Source of the DNA: Clostridiales bacterium
GTDB lineage: Bacteria; Bacillota; Clostridia; Oscillospirales; CAG-382
Assembly (NCBI GenBank): GCA_003452915.1
Contig: DMMZ01000036.1
Coordinates: 1 to 15,834 of the forward strand
Direction: 5' to 3'
DNA: 15,834 nucleotides
Shown: positions 7,779 through 15,833 of the stretch, piece after piece
Numbering within the stretch: the stretch's first letter is position 1
Layout of the letters: each line of letters opens with the position of its first letter
Notes under the pieces: model-generated
What the model saw: only the letters and a program-made list of their open reading frames with translations
Database searches by the model: none
What the model was told of the DNA's origin: nothing
Made by a program: the position numbers and the translations under genes

Positions 7779-9104
7779 TTATTTCCTTCTAATAATTTTT
7801 CCCGAAGCGTTTTTCGGGATTTTCTCCACGATTTGAATTTGATCCGGAATCTGATATGATGGGAGCTGCTCAAGGCATAAATCAAGTATGTCTTTTTTTG
7901 TACAAGATGTACTTTCAACCCATAGATGAATTTTTTGGCCAACCTTACCGTCATTCACTCCGAAAGCATATGCTTCGAAAATACGCTTGTCCTTTTTTAT
8001 ATCGTTTTCAATCTCCTGCGGATAAATATTCATACCGCTTCTGATTATTAAATTATCTTTTCTTCCTTTTATGTATAATAATCCTTTATCAATAACAGCA
8101 CAGTCACCTGTATGAAACCAACCTTCTTTATCTATTACTTCCGAGGTGTGTTCCGGATCACCGTAATAACCTTTCATTATGCTTTTACCCTTTATTAATA
8201 ATTCATCGTTTTCTATTCTACCAGTCACGGCATCCAATAAAACTCCCACCGAGGTAGGATGTTTGTCAAACAGTTCAGGTGTTAAATAACTAACACGTGG
8301 ACTAGCTTCGGTAAGGCCATATACATTGTATATCCTGGTATCCGGCATACAATTGCGGATTTCTTTTGCAACGGTTTCTGTCATACATTCGCCACTGCAA
8401 ACAGCAACAGATAATGGTAGTTTATTATTTAACCTTCCGGAAAAACGACAAAGATGGTAAAACAATGTGGGCGTACCGCACATTGTGTTTACAGATTTTT
8501 TATTTATTATATCAATCAGCTCAGAAGGATTGAATGCATTATTTAAAAAATGTATATTCAGACCTCTGACAAGAGAAACAAAAAATTCACCGGTCAACAC
8601 CGCACAGTGGTATAAAGGTCTTGAAATTAAAATATTGCTTCCGCTTTCGATTTTAAAATATCGGATTATATCATTTATGTTTGTAATCAAATTATCATGT
8701 GTAATCATTGCCCCCTTAGGTTTACCTGTTGTACCCGAAGTGCACATAATGAAAGCAACATTATTAAGATCCTCGGTTTCATGTTCTTCTACTGATATCT
8801 TAAGAATTTCCTCGTCAGTAATTATAAACGATAATCCAACAGAATTTATTATTTTTCCGGAATGGAGCTCGCCGTATTTATCTGACAATATTACTGCAGT
8901 TTTATTTGCATAAAGACAAGCCATTATAGACTTTGCTGTATTGATTGGAGATTTGCATAATATTCCATACTTACCTTGATTCAATTTTTTACCTAGATTT
9001 TCTGCGCAAGCTGCAAGTTCGTAAAATGTTATTATTTCATTATCATAACAAATAACATTGACTCTATGCTCCATTATATGTTTATATAAATATTTATAAA
9101 GCAT
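7779..9104 (-). CDS. AMP-forming acyl-CoA/acyl-ACP synthetase (ANL superfamily)
   Basis: This is likely a 441-aa enzyme that activates a carboxylic acid as acyl-AMP and transfers it to CoA or a carrier-protein thiol. It carries the phosphate loop TSGTTGKPKG (residues 122-131), the YGLTEASPR motif, GWFHTGDCAVI and GRKDNLIIRSG with the downstream hinge, and the catalytic lysine in ASGKIIRRK (Lys436) near the C-terminus, so both subdomains are complete. A GTG at 9137 would add 11 residues and overlap the previous gene by 14 nt. I prefer ATG 9104 because AAGGAAG sits 6 nt upstream, whereas no good site precedes 9137. The RPLYHCAVL region looks more like acyl-CoA ligases than NRPS amino-acid domains, suggesting a fatty or aryl acid. 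Two carrier-protein genes just upstream are natural acceptors. It is shorter than the usual ~500-550 aa. Confidence 0.9.
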   Translation of the reverse strand: MLYKYLYKHIMEHRVNVICYDNEIITFYELAACAENLGKKLNQGKYGILCKSPINTAKSIMACLYANKTAVILSDKYGELHSGKIINSVGLSFIITDEEILKISVEEHETEDLNNVAFIMCTSGTTGKPKGAMITHDNLITNINDIIRYFKIESGSNILISRPLYHCAVLTGEFFVSLVRGLNIHFLNNAFNPSELIDIINKKSVNTMCGTPTLFYHLCRFSGRLNNKLPLSVAVCSGECMTETVAKEIRNCMPDTRIYNVYGLTEASPRVSYLTPELFDKHPTSVGVLLDAVTGRIENDELLIKGKSIMKGYYGDPEHTSEVIDKEGWFHTGDCAVIDKGLLYIKGRKDNLIIRSGMNIYPQEIENDIKKDKRIFEAYAFGVNDGKVGQKIHLWVESTSCTKKDILDLCLEQLPSYQIPDQIQIVEKIPKNASGKIIRRK

Positions 9105-9110
9105 TTGTAT

Positions 9111-9117
9111 CTTCCTT
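9111..9117 (-). promoter_or_regulatory. RBS deciding the ligase start
   Basis: AAGGAAG on the minus strand lies 6 nt before ATG 9104. This supports a start 11 codons inside the longest open frame, which would begin at GTG 9137. Confidence 0.7.
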
Positions 9118-9123
9118 GTTGTT

Positions 9124-10179
9124 TTACCAATATTCACGTATCATGTATTCTCTTGTTAATGAATATAAGTGATCGATTATAACTTTCTCTTTATTAAACG
9201 CTTCTACAAGAAAATCAGAAATTAACCACATATATTTGTTGTCATTAGTTTTGTTGAATTTTATAGATATATTACAACATCTTTCAAGAATATCACAAAT
9301 CTCTTCTGCATTATTTAATATATTTATATCTGCTTTTATATTAAATTTATCAATTAAAATATCAATATCATTCTTTATTCTAACTCTATATTCCAATAAT
9401 TTTCTAATATTTAACGAATAATTGTATTCATTTAATAAAATATTATTTCCGTTAATTATTTCAGCTGCTATTTCTAATAAAGTATTATAACATGTCCAAT
9501 AACCATTTTTATATTCTGATACTCGATTTTCATCTACATATGTAATATATTTCCTGCAAATCTCATTACGTATGCTCTTGATATGATTATAAAAAGACTC
9601 AATACAAAAATTCATTTCATAATCAAGTATGTTAAATGTTGTTATTGAAGATAAATATTCACGTTTATACATTTCACTTATTGCTTTGTCTTCTTTTAAA
9701 TTATCTAAAGCTTCAAAAGAGCTAACAACGTCTTGATAACTAAATTCTTGGCTTATCCACCTTGTATTTTGTAAAATTGGTATATAAAATATTTTTCTTG
9801 ATTCATCATATCCATAAATTAATATTTCGTGAATGTAAAGACCTTCGCGTTCCATTAAGATATTATAATCGCATTCCAATAGAACATATTTATTATTGTT
9901 AATATTATCAACAATAAATTTAATTAAGTTATCACTCTTAATTGATTTATGTGAAAAACATTTTGTTTCTAAAACATTATTATAATAATTATATTGATCA
10001 TACTTATGCCCATGTTCGCCATAATATAAGTTCTTTTTAAAGTCTGAATATAAGTTATTGTAATGTTGAAGCAACCAAAATTTTAAATTATTATGCGCGC
10101 TAATAATTGATGTCCTATAAAAGCTCCAGCACTCTGTAGTAACCGGAGCATCAATATTGATAGGCAATATTTTAATCAT
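9124..10179 (-). CDS. Papain/C39-like protein, candidate carrier-dependent acyltransferase or peptidase (second copy)
   Basis: This 351-aa protein starts at ATG 10179 with AAGGAGA 6 nt upstream and overlaps the end of the carrier-protein gene by 8 nt. I recognise no exact family. Its layout matches papain-fold C39/BtrH-like proteins: an N-terminal Cys17 (TTECWSF), a strand region near residue 100 (YVLLECDYN), then His117 in IHEILIYGYDE, a strand and an 'SYQDVVSSF' helix, and a long helical C-terminal half. The third catalytic residue is unclear; Asn138 is a candidate. The same order appears in the 280-aa protein at 10839-11681. Known BtrH moves an acyl group from a carrier protein to an amine, so a carrier-dependent acyltransferase is an attractive inference given two carrier genes and a ligase next door. 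A peptidase or structural role is also possible. The gene is very AT-rich, unlike the kinase and transporters upstream. Confidence 0.5.
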   Translation of the reverse strand: MIKILPINIDAPVTTECWSFYRTSIISAHNNLKFWLLQHYNNLYSDFKKNLYYGEHGHKYDQYNYYNNVLETKCFSHKSIKSDNLIKFIVDNINNNKYVLLECDYNILMEREGLYIHEILIYGYDESRKIFYIPILQNTRWISQEFSYQDVVSSFEALDNLKEDKAISEMYKREYLSSITTFNILDYEMNFCIESFYNHIKSIRNEICRKYITYVDENRVSEYKNGYWTCYNTLLEIAAEIINGNNILLNEYNYSLNIRKLLEYRVRIKNDIDILIDKFNIKADINILNNAEEICDILERCCNISIKFNKTNDNKYMWLISDFLVEAFNKEKVIIDHLYSLTREYMIREYW

Positions 10180-10444
10180 TAGCTGTCTCCTTGCAATATT
10201 TTAATGATGAAATAATCTCGCATATAGCTTTAATAGAACCAGCTTGTTTTAATGTCATTTTTTCATACGGGAAGTCTATCTTAAAATGATTTTCTATTTC
10301 AATGATTAACTCGACAAACATAATAGAATCCATACCTTCTTTTTTAAAATCAGTATCGGGAGATATGTTTTTTATTTTATCTGACGATGAATAAACATTA
10401 CAGAGTATTTTATATAGATCTTTTTTTATTTTTTCCTCATACAT
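10172..10444 (-). CDS. Acyl carrier protein (second)
   Basis: This 90-aa four-helix carrier protein has the phosphopantetheine attachment motif GMDSI (Ser40), followed by MFVELIIEIENHF, the conserved helix II that contacts partner enzymes. ATG 10444 has AGAAGG 8 nt upstream. It differs clearly from the other carrier at 10490, so the two are not a recent duplicate and may hold different acyl groups or serve different enzymes. Its end overlaps the start of the 351-aa papain-like gene, suggesting the two work together. It needs a phosphopantetheinyl transferase from elsewhere, as none is seen here. Confidence 0.93.
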   Translation of the reverse strand: MYEEKIKKDLYKILCNVYSSSDKIKNISPDTDFKKEGMDSIMFVELIIEIENHFKIDFPYEKMTLKQAGSIKAICEIISSLKYCKETAND

Positions 10445-10489
10445 CGTGTATACCTTCTTATAAATTAAATAGTTTTGTTATATGTATCA

Positions 10490-10735
10490 TTAACAAACAT
10501 ATTTGCCTACCAAGTCATATACATCCGACACGACCGAAAAATTTTTAGTGTTGAAATCGGACAATGCAAACTCAATGGAAAATTCCTCCTCGATCGCTAC
10601 GATCAATTCAACAAGTCTCAGGCTGTCTATTCCAAGCTCATCCTTAAGCTTGCTCTCAGGTTTCGGCTCACCACCTACCGGGCTCAGGTCCTCTATTATA
10701 AAATTAATTTTTTCATTAATCATATTTATATCCAT
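10490..10735 (-). CDS. Acyl carrier protein (first)
   Basis: This carrier protein is 81 aa from ATG 10735, or 77 aa from ATG 10723. The attachment motif is LGIDSLRLVELI with Ser38, followed by an acidic helix II and FSIEFALSDF. The start is uncertain: AAAGGA abuts ATG 10735 directly, too close for good initiation, but lies 12 nt from ATG 10723, slightly long. The short gene sits between a 103-nt structured gap and the second carrier gene 45 nt downstream. It probably carries an acid activated by the ligase at 7779-9104, although a dedicated partner outside the window cannot be excluded. Confidence 0.92.
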   Translation of the reverse strand: MDINMINEKINFIIEDLSPVGGEPKPESKLKDELGIDSLRLVELIVAIEEEFSIEFALSDFNTKNFSVVSDVYDLVGKYVC

Positions 10736-10844
10736 TCCTTTCGTAAATACGCGGAGTTTTGCGCTGGTTTTACGAAGTAAAATTTACACCATACTGTACG
10801 GTGTAAAAGGCACAAAACTCTTATCTGAAAGCTTGCTTTCAGAT
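10736..10844 (-). promoter_or_regulatory. Structured intergenic region before the carrier-protein genes
   Basis: This is the longest gap in the gene run and is densely folded. A 10-bp inverted repeat (ATCTGAAAGC at 10823-10832, complement at 10835-10844) overlaps the end of the 280-aa gene. TTTACACC (10783-10790) pairs with 10800-10807 around a 9-nt loop. TTCGTAAA (10740-10747) pairs with 10769-10776. A longer-range GAGTTTTG (10754-10761) could pair with 10813-10820, which would compete with the local hairpins. No clear U-run follows the first hairpin and no convincing -35/-10 is seen. It could be an mRNA processing or stability element, attenuator or cis-regulatory RNA that sets carrier-protein dosage. 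Confidence 0.5.
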
Positions 10845-11681
10845 TTTATCTCCGAATTTTATTGCCAACGTTTTTATGTAGTCCTCAATTTTAAAAGCCT
10901 CGCTCAACAGCATAAAATACTTTGAACAATCCGCGTATTTTTTTAAATTTAAATATTCCGCCTGTGCGAAAAGGTTGCTAATAGCATCTCTTTTTTCCTC
11001 TATCGCAGCCGGTTCAGAAACGGCGGATAAAAATTCTGTCTGCCGGTATAGAAGGGTTTTGTATATCCAGAAAAAATTTCTGATCTTTATTCCCGGATCG
11101 AGTATGGATTCAAGGTTTTCTTCGGTTATTTCGAAAGATATATTATCATTTATATATTCCGGTCTTATCTCGAAATGTTGTTTGTCGGTATCCGTTAAAT
11201 CTCTAAGTATTTTAAGAATAAAACAGCTGCTGTCATAAACCTCTTCAAGTTCTTTTTTATTTAAAACAATTATTGTCTCCGGTATATCGTTGGTCAATTT
11301 GAAACAATCATTTTCTTTTTCTATTAGAATATAATGATCTGACCTTAAACCCCTTGCGAAAAGTCTGTTTTTAACAAAATCACTCTTTACCTTAACCAGC
11401 AGCTTATGTTCTGGTAAATTTATATTTTCAATAACCTTATTTATATCATCCTCATGAACCAATTCAAGTGAAATGACTCCAAGCTGCTTTAAAGTATCAT
11501 GGATTCTCGGGATCAAAGAAAAATACTCAGGTTTTATACCTTCAGAAAGCATACTCAAAAGCAGTTCTTTCACGCCGATAAACGAAGTACCGTATAAAAC
11601 CGAAATATCCGTTTCACTTGACTTTATCTGAGCCAGTACCTGGTTTTCAACGCATGACAATCCGTATATATTTTCAAACAT
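10839..11681 (-). CDS. Papain/C39-like protein of unknown function (first copy)
   Basis: This 280-aa protein has no signal peptide or membrane segment. ATG 11681 overlaps the kinase gene by 8 nt, with AAAGGA upstream. I do not recognise a named family. Cys10 lies in an N-terminal YGLSCVEN motif. A strand-rich part (LLVKVKSDF, about 94-102) leads to His116 in SDHYILIEKENDCFKL, with Asn131 or Asp132 next, then LNKKELEEVY. A helical C-terminal domain follows from about 175. The Cys-to-His spacing (106) is close to that of the 351-aa neighbour (100), and both have a helical tail, so I infer distant paralogy in a papain/C39 or BtrH-like fold. A carrier-protein gene follows each copy or precedes it, so carrier-dependent acyl transfer or hydrolysis is plausible but unproven. 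Confidence 0.5.
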   Translation of the reverse strand: MFENIYGLSCVENQVLAQIKSSETDISVLYGTSFIGVKELLLSMLSEGIKPEYFSLIPRIHDTLKQLGVISLELVHEDDINKVIENINLPEHKLLVKVKSDFVKNRLFARGLRSDHYILIEKENDCFKLTNDIPETIIVLNKKELEEVYDSSCFILKILRDLTDTDKQHFEIRPEYINDNISFEITEENLESILDPGIKIRNFFWIYKTLLYRQTEFLSAVSEPAAIEEKRDAISNLFAQAEYLNLKKYADCSKYFMLLSEAFKIEDYIKTLAIKFGDKI

Positions 11682-12315
11682 ACTGCATCAGAATCCTTTC
11701 GGTATGAAGCATAATTTCCTTAAAACATTCATCCGGCTCTTTATTTGAGGATATGACCGTACCTCCTGTTTCCTTTGCTATAAGAAGATACTGTTCCCTC
11801 AGTCTGTGCTGGAGATCAACATCCACATACTTATTTTTTTCATTTTCCCTGCTACGAACTCTCTTTAAGGCCATATCTACATCAACATCCAGGAAAAAGG
11901 ACAGATCGGGTTTCTGGATATGAGACGCTATCTCGTAAATCCAGCAATCCTCCATATAACCTCTTGCCTTAAGATTAGCAATGCAGGAGTAAAAATATCT
12001 GTCGCTTATGACAATATTACCGCTTTCGAGCAAGGGAACTATGTATTTATCGGTATGTTGAATTCTGTCTCCCGCAGCTGACAAGGAAAGCGCACGGTAA
12101 TCAAATGAAGTGTGATCCGGGTTATCCATATAGGTTCTGAATATCTCCGACGATCTGATAGCATCCGTCGGCTGTTTTGTCAGAACAGGTATGATATTAT
12201 GCTCCTTAAGGTATTTTTTCAGCATTCCGATCATCGTTGTTTTTCCGCAGCCGTCAAGACCGCAGAACGTAATTAATTTTCCTAAATGTTTTTTATCTTT
12301 AAGAATCAACTTCAT
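11674..12315 (-). CDS. Thymidylate kinase-like P-loop kinase
   Basis: This 213-aa P-loop protein has the TMPK layout. GLDGCGKTT (residues 19-27) is the phosphate loop. KQPTD (46-50) stands where thymidylate kinases have the REPGG turn, so the substrate site is altered. RIQHTDKYIVPLLESGN is followed by ISDRY (102-106), and a lid-like stretch RSRENEKNKYVD lies near residue 150. It begins at ATG 12315 inside the nucleotidyltransferase gene, overlapping it by 17 nt, so the two proteins are likely made together. The altered substrate motif and the accessory location argue against the housekeeping Tmk. I infer phosphorylation of a nucleotide or of another pathway intermediate. The substrate cannot be deduced. 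Confidence 0.8.
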   Translation of the reverse strand: MKLILKDKKHLGKLITFCGLDGCGKTTMIGMLKKYLKEHNIIPVLTKQPTDAIRSSEIFRTYMDNPDHTSFDYRALSLSAAGDRIQHTDKYIVPLLESGNIVISDRYFYSCIANLKARGYMEDCWIYEIASHIQKPDLSFFLDVDVDMALKRVRSRENEKNKYVDVDLQHRLREQYLLIAKETGGTVISSNKEPDECFKEIMLHTERILMQYV

Positions 12316-13393
12316 TTAGATATTCTCTCCGTTTTCCGCAGAACACCCATTCTTTGAAAGGAATTTCGTATTTGTATTTTTTCCTAGTAGCCGGATCGTA
12401 TATTTCTTTTAAATAAGAAATATCGTTCGGCTTTATTTTCTCAAGGAAAGCATTCAAGGCAATGTTGTTTTCCGTATCGAATAATTCTTTTGTTTCCTTC
12501 AGCGCGTAATAGCATTCCTTCTCCACACCGAAATTTTTTATTCTCTCCTCAAACAAATCGGTAAAAATAATTTCTGAGAATTCGGATATAAACAGATAAA
12601 TATCAAGATATTTATACAAGCCTTGGTCACGTCCGAATTCCACCCAGCTGTAGACCGAAGCCTCCTTATATAAATGTGCGCATAGCTGTATAAGGAAATC
12701 TTGCTTTGATAGAGTGTATAAATCACCATTCTCTGTCTTTATAACGCAGGTAGATTTTTTAAGCATCTCGGAAATAATGCTTTTATCCTGTTCGGGCTTG
12801 AAATCCAGCGAAAAGTTAATATCTATTTCAAGAAAGCGCATATACGGAAGGTTAATTTCTTTTATAAATGGAACCGCTTCACCTCTGTTTATCTGGGATG
12901 AAATTATCTCGGCTCTTGTTGCTTTGACTAATTCGCCGTTCCTTATATTCCCCTGAACAAATCCGTTGTTCAACAATAGACCGCTTATTCCAGAAGAATC
13001 TTTAAAATTGATTAATATATCAATATCGTTTGAGGTTCTTAACCCTGTAGGGTAAATATTTACAAGATAACTGCCCTTAAGCAGCGCATAGGGAATATCG
13101 GTATCCGTAAATATTTCTGATAAATAGTCAAGAGCTTTTTTAAAACTTTCGTTTTTTATTCTATTAGTTTCATAAATAATTTTAAGCGTGTTTCTAAATT
13201 CGCGGTTCATCTTTCCAAGAAGATTTATCTTATTAAGTGTATAATACGCTGCACCACCAACACGGTTGAAAAGAAGCTGCCCCAATATGTAGGGATAGTC
13301 AAGTCCATTGTTTATTAATTCATTTATTATTGTTTCATTAGGTTTTATATATTTACACAATTCAAGGATAAAATCGATTTCATTTTTTAACAC
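12299..13393 (-). CDS. Nucleotidyltransferase family protein (NTP_transf_5-type)
   Basis: This 364-aa protein starts at GTG 13393, with AAGGAG 7 nt upstream. Residues 106-127 read KGSYL..YPTGLRTSNDIDIL: the Gly-Ser (107-108) and DxD (Asp123, Asp125) signature of polymerase-beta-type nucleotidyltransferases. A third carboxylate is probably Asp191 in FLEIDINFSL. The rest is helical. The family (Pfam NTP_transf_5 type) is found in exopolysaccharide, lasso-peptide and other natural-product clusters, where its substrates are mostly unknown. The start overlaps the ABC-exporter gene by 7 nt and the end overlaps the kinase gene by 17 nt. The kinase and this protein could act in series, phosphorylating and then nucleotidylating the same molecule. 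Confidence 0.85.
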   Translation of the reverse strand: MLKNEIDFILELCKYIKPNETIINELINNGLDYPYILGQLLFNRVGGAAYYTLNKINLLGKMNREFRNTLKIIYETNRIKNESFKKALDYLSEIFTDTDIPYALLKGSYLVNIYPTGLRTSNDIDILINFKDSSGISGLLLNNGFVQGNIRNGELVKATRAEIISSQINRGEAVPFIKEINLPYMRFLEIDINFSLDFKPEQDKSIISEMLKKSTCVIKTENGDLYTLSKQDFLIQLCAHLYKEASVYSWVEFGRDQGLYKYLDIYLFISEFSEIIFTDLFEERIKNFGVEKECYYALKETKELFDTENNIALNAFLEKIKPNDISYLKEIYDPATRKKYKYEIPFKEWVFCGKRREYLNEVDS

Positions 13394-15132
13394 ATTCCCG
13401 CTCCTTCCAGCATAGTTTTATAAAACTCATTTTCCACGGAGAGTGCTTCTTTCGAGCCGATTTTTACAATACATCCATTTTCCATTATGATAATAGTTCT
13501 TGATCGCAGCACGGCTGAAGGTTTATGTGAAACGACAATTACCGTCGTATCTCTGGCAATATTGTTAACAGCTTCATAAACAACATCTTCAGAAAGCTTG
13601 TCCAGGGAGCTTGTTGCTTCGTCAAATATTATCAACTCGGGTTTTTTTAAAAGCGCTCTTGCAATGCAGATACGTTGTTTTTGTCCGCCCGACAGCTTTA
13701 CACCGCGTTCACCGATAACAGTGTCAAAGCCTTCCGGGAGCGAGATAATGAAGCTGTAAATATCAGATTTTCTGCATGCTTCTTCCAGATCCGATTCTGT
13801 CGCGTTCTCATTAGAAATCATAATATTTTCTTTTATGCTCATATTAAACAGAAAGCTGTCCTGCATTACTACTCCGATGTGTTTATATAAATCCGATTTT
13901 AATATCTTTGTCATTCCGACATTGTCATATTTGATTCCGTCTTCATTTTCCTTACCTTCAGCGCTGTACAGTCCCAGCAACAATTTCAAAAGTGTGGTTT
14001 TTCCGCAGCCACTTTCCCCGATGATTGAAATGAAATCTCCTTTTTTTATGTTGAAATTTATATCATGCAGAACTTTCTTCTCAGTCTCCGGGTAAGAAAA
14101 AGCTGAAAAATTAATATCAATATTATTGTTAAAACTGAAGTTTTTCGCATCATCTTTTTCTTCCTGAGGAAATTGCATAGTATCGATAATTCTCATGTAA
14201 TAGGGTGCGTTTGATTTGATTGAAGCGTTCCTTATATTTACCGTATCTATCGCATTAAACATCATCTCGAAAATTTCTCCGAACATAATTACGCTGCCGA
14301 CGGAGACGTCACCTTTTATTATGAAAAACACACCGACTATATAAATGAAAACCTTTGACAGATAATTCGCCTTAAAATCGTTGATTACTTCCATATAAAA
14401 CCAATAACGTATGTTTTTATATCCAAGAATGGCAAGCTTGTCTCTGTATTTCCTGAACTTCTTTATAAAAATATCTTCAGTGCACTGTATTTTGATTTCT
14501 CTCCAGAGTTGCAGAGAATTGTGAGTTGAAGTGTAATACTTCTGACTTACCTTCCTGATTTCCTCGTTGACCTTTTTTGAGCCCTTTGCAATCAAGTAGT
14601 TTATATAGAACATTAAGGGTATAATCCATATGCAATACAGAGTCATCGTAAAATCAATGCTTATAATAATGCATAAGCTTACCAGCGTTAAAATTATATT
14701 GAAAATATAGTCAACTATTTGATCTTTTATAAAGCTTCCTACGGCATCAACATCATCAACCAAACGCATTTTCAGTTCGCCGGTATTTCTCTTGTCTATA
14801 TTGGCATACAGAGTACCGGTAATTCTGTCCCATAATGACATTCTTAGTTTATATGTGAAACCGTTTAATAGCTTGTTGCCGAAATGCAGGTTTAATGAAT
14901 CGAGTATCAACCTGAAAATATAAACTATTAACAAACCTAAGATTACATATGTAAGCAGCTCTGTCTTACTGTTATATATTACTTCATCAAGCAATATCTG
15001 AAACATCTTAGGAGATATCAATGATACAGGTATAGCGAGCGTTGCCGTTATTATTAGTATAATTATTGAAAACTTGAAGGGTGACAGATATTCCTTAAAA
15101 TTCTTTAGAACATTAAATCTATTTATTTTCAT
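13387..15132 (-). CDS. ABC exporter half-transporter (transmembrane plus ATPase domains)
   Basis: This 581-aa exporter half has a membrane domain with about six hydrophobic segments in residues ~18-300 and an ATPase domain with Walker A GESGCGKTT (~370), Q-loop MQDSF, signature LSGGQKQR (~479), Walker B LIIFDEATSSLD (~503) and H-loop VVSHK (~533). It is complete from ATG 15132 (AGGAA about 10 nt upstream) to a stop overlapping the next gene. There is no N-terminal C39 peptidase domain, so it would export a mature product rather than cleave a leader peptide. The partner half-transporter at 15153-15833 ends 20 nt upstream, making a heterodimer likely. Cargo is unknown; the acyl-carrier product or a modified peptide is a candidate. 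Confidence 0.95.
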   Translation of the reverse strand: MKINRFNVLKNFKEYLSPFKFSIIILIITATLAIPVSLISPKMFQILLDEVIYNSKTELLTYVILGLLIVYIFRLILDSLNLHFGNKLLNGFTYKLRMSLWDRITGTLYANIDKRNTGELKMRLVDDVDAVGSFIKDQIVDYIFNIILTLVSLCIIISIDFTMTLYCIWIIPLMFYINYLIAKGSKKVNEEIRKVSQKYYTSTHNSLQLWREIKIQCTEDIFIKKFRKYRDKLAILGYKNIRYWFYMEVINDFKANYLSKVFIYIVGVFFIIKGDVSVGSVIMFGEIFEMMFNAIDTVNIRNASIKSNAPYYMRIIDTMQFPQEEKDDAKNFSFNNNIDINFSAFSYPETEKKVLHDINFNIKKGDFISIIGESGCGKTTLLKLLLGLYSAEGKENEDGIKYDNVGMTKILKSDLYKHIGVVMQDSFLFNMSIKENIMISNENATESDLEEACRKSDIYSFIISLPEGFDTVIGERGVKLSGGQKQRICIARALLKKPELIIFDEATSSLDKLSEDVVYEAVNNIARDTTVIVVSHKPSAVLRSRTIIIMENGCIVKIGSKEALSVENEFYKTMLEGAGMC

Positions 15133-15152
15133 CTGATAACCATTCCTGTTAT

Positions 15153-15833
15153 TTATGTTATAGTTCCGAATAACTCTTTGAATTTAGAGGATTTTTTTAT
15201 TGCATTCTTCATATCACCCGCATACTCAACGGAACCATCATTAATTACAATAACCTTGTCGCAGACAGACACTGTAGCAAGCCTGTGAGAAATTAAAATT
15301 ATAGTTTTATCGTTTTGATTGTTAAAAAGATTATTAAGGACAATTTTTTCTGTATTTACATCAAGTGCGCTGGTTGCTTCGTCTAATATAATAGTATCCG
15401 CGTTTTTTAAAATCGCCCTTGCAATCATAAGCCGCTGTTTTTGCCCTCCTGACAAATCAAATCCACCGGACAATTCAGTATCCAATCCGTCAGGCAATTC
15501 TGTAATTTTTTCGTACAACCCAACCTTTTTTAGTGTTTCGTAAATTTCTGAATCAGTTTTATCCCTGCCCGCTAGCAGATTTACCCTTATTGTATCGTCA
15601 AACAGCATTATATCTTGTGAAACCACACTGAAATTTTCCCTTATACTGGTTGAATTCAACTCTGTTATATTAATGTTGTTTATTAATATATCGCCATTTT
15701 TTATTTTGTACAGCTTTAATATAAGGTTTATAATCGTACTTTTGCCTATACCGCTGATTCCTACGATAGCTACTTTATCACCCTTATTTATACGAAAATC
15801 GACATCATTAAGAATTTTATTTTGTCCATAATT
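15153..15833 (-). CDS. ABC exporter half-transporter, partial (ATPase domain only in window)
   Basis: The gene runs off the right edge and is open to 15833, beginning within the nucleotide-binding domain (GQNKILNDV). It contains Walker A GISGIGKST, Q-loop VSQDIMLF, signature LSGGQKQR, Walker B TIILDEATSALD and H-loop LISHRL, all intact. The frame is continuous through the non-ATG codon 15659 (TTG, Leu), so no start lies in the window. The membrane domain, and any N-terminal peptidase domain that could reveal a leader-peptide substrate, lie outside. It ends 20 nt before the second exporter gene, probably its heterodimer partner. Confidence 0.95.
   Translation of the reverse strand, partial: NYGQNKILNDVDFRINKGDKVAIVGISGIGKSTIINLILKLYKIKNGDILINNINITELNSTSIRENFSVVSQDIMLFDDTIRVNLLAGRDKTDSEIYETLKKVGLYEKITELPDGLDTELSGGFDLSGGQKQRLMIARAILKNADTIILDEATSALDVNTEKIVLNNLFNNQNDKTIILISHRLATVSVCDKVIVINDGSVEYAGDMKNAIKKSSKFKELFGTIT

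Noticed and set aside
8467..8913. 148-codon open frame on the plus strand
   Set aside because: It is antisense to the ligase, which shows all expected ANL motifs; the open frame has no recognisable domain.
10736..10838. Internal promoter for the carrier genes
   Set aside because: I found no -35/-10 pair with acceptable spacing on the minus strand.
10823..10844. Hairpin as a strong terminator after the 280-aa gene
   Set aside because: Only TTTT after an AAGAG spacer follows on the minus strand, so it is not a standard intrinsic terminator. I list it as part of a structured region instead.
10503..10925. 140-codon open frame on the plus strand across the carrier gene and structured gap
   Set aside because: The minus-strand carrier protein has an intact phosphopantetheine motif; the plus frame shows no motif and is a shadow.
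13387..15132. Bacteriocin exporter with a leader peptidase
   Set aside because: The complete exporter lacks an N-terminal C39 peptidase domain; its first residues go directly into membrane segments. The partial exporter cannot be judged.
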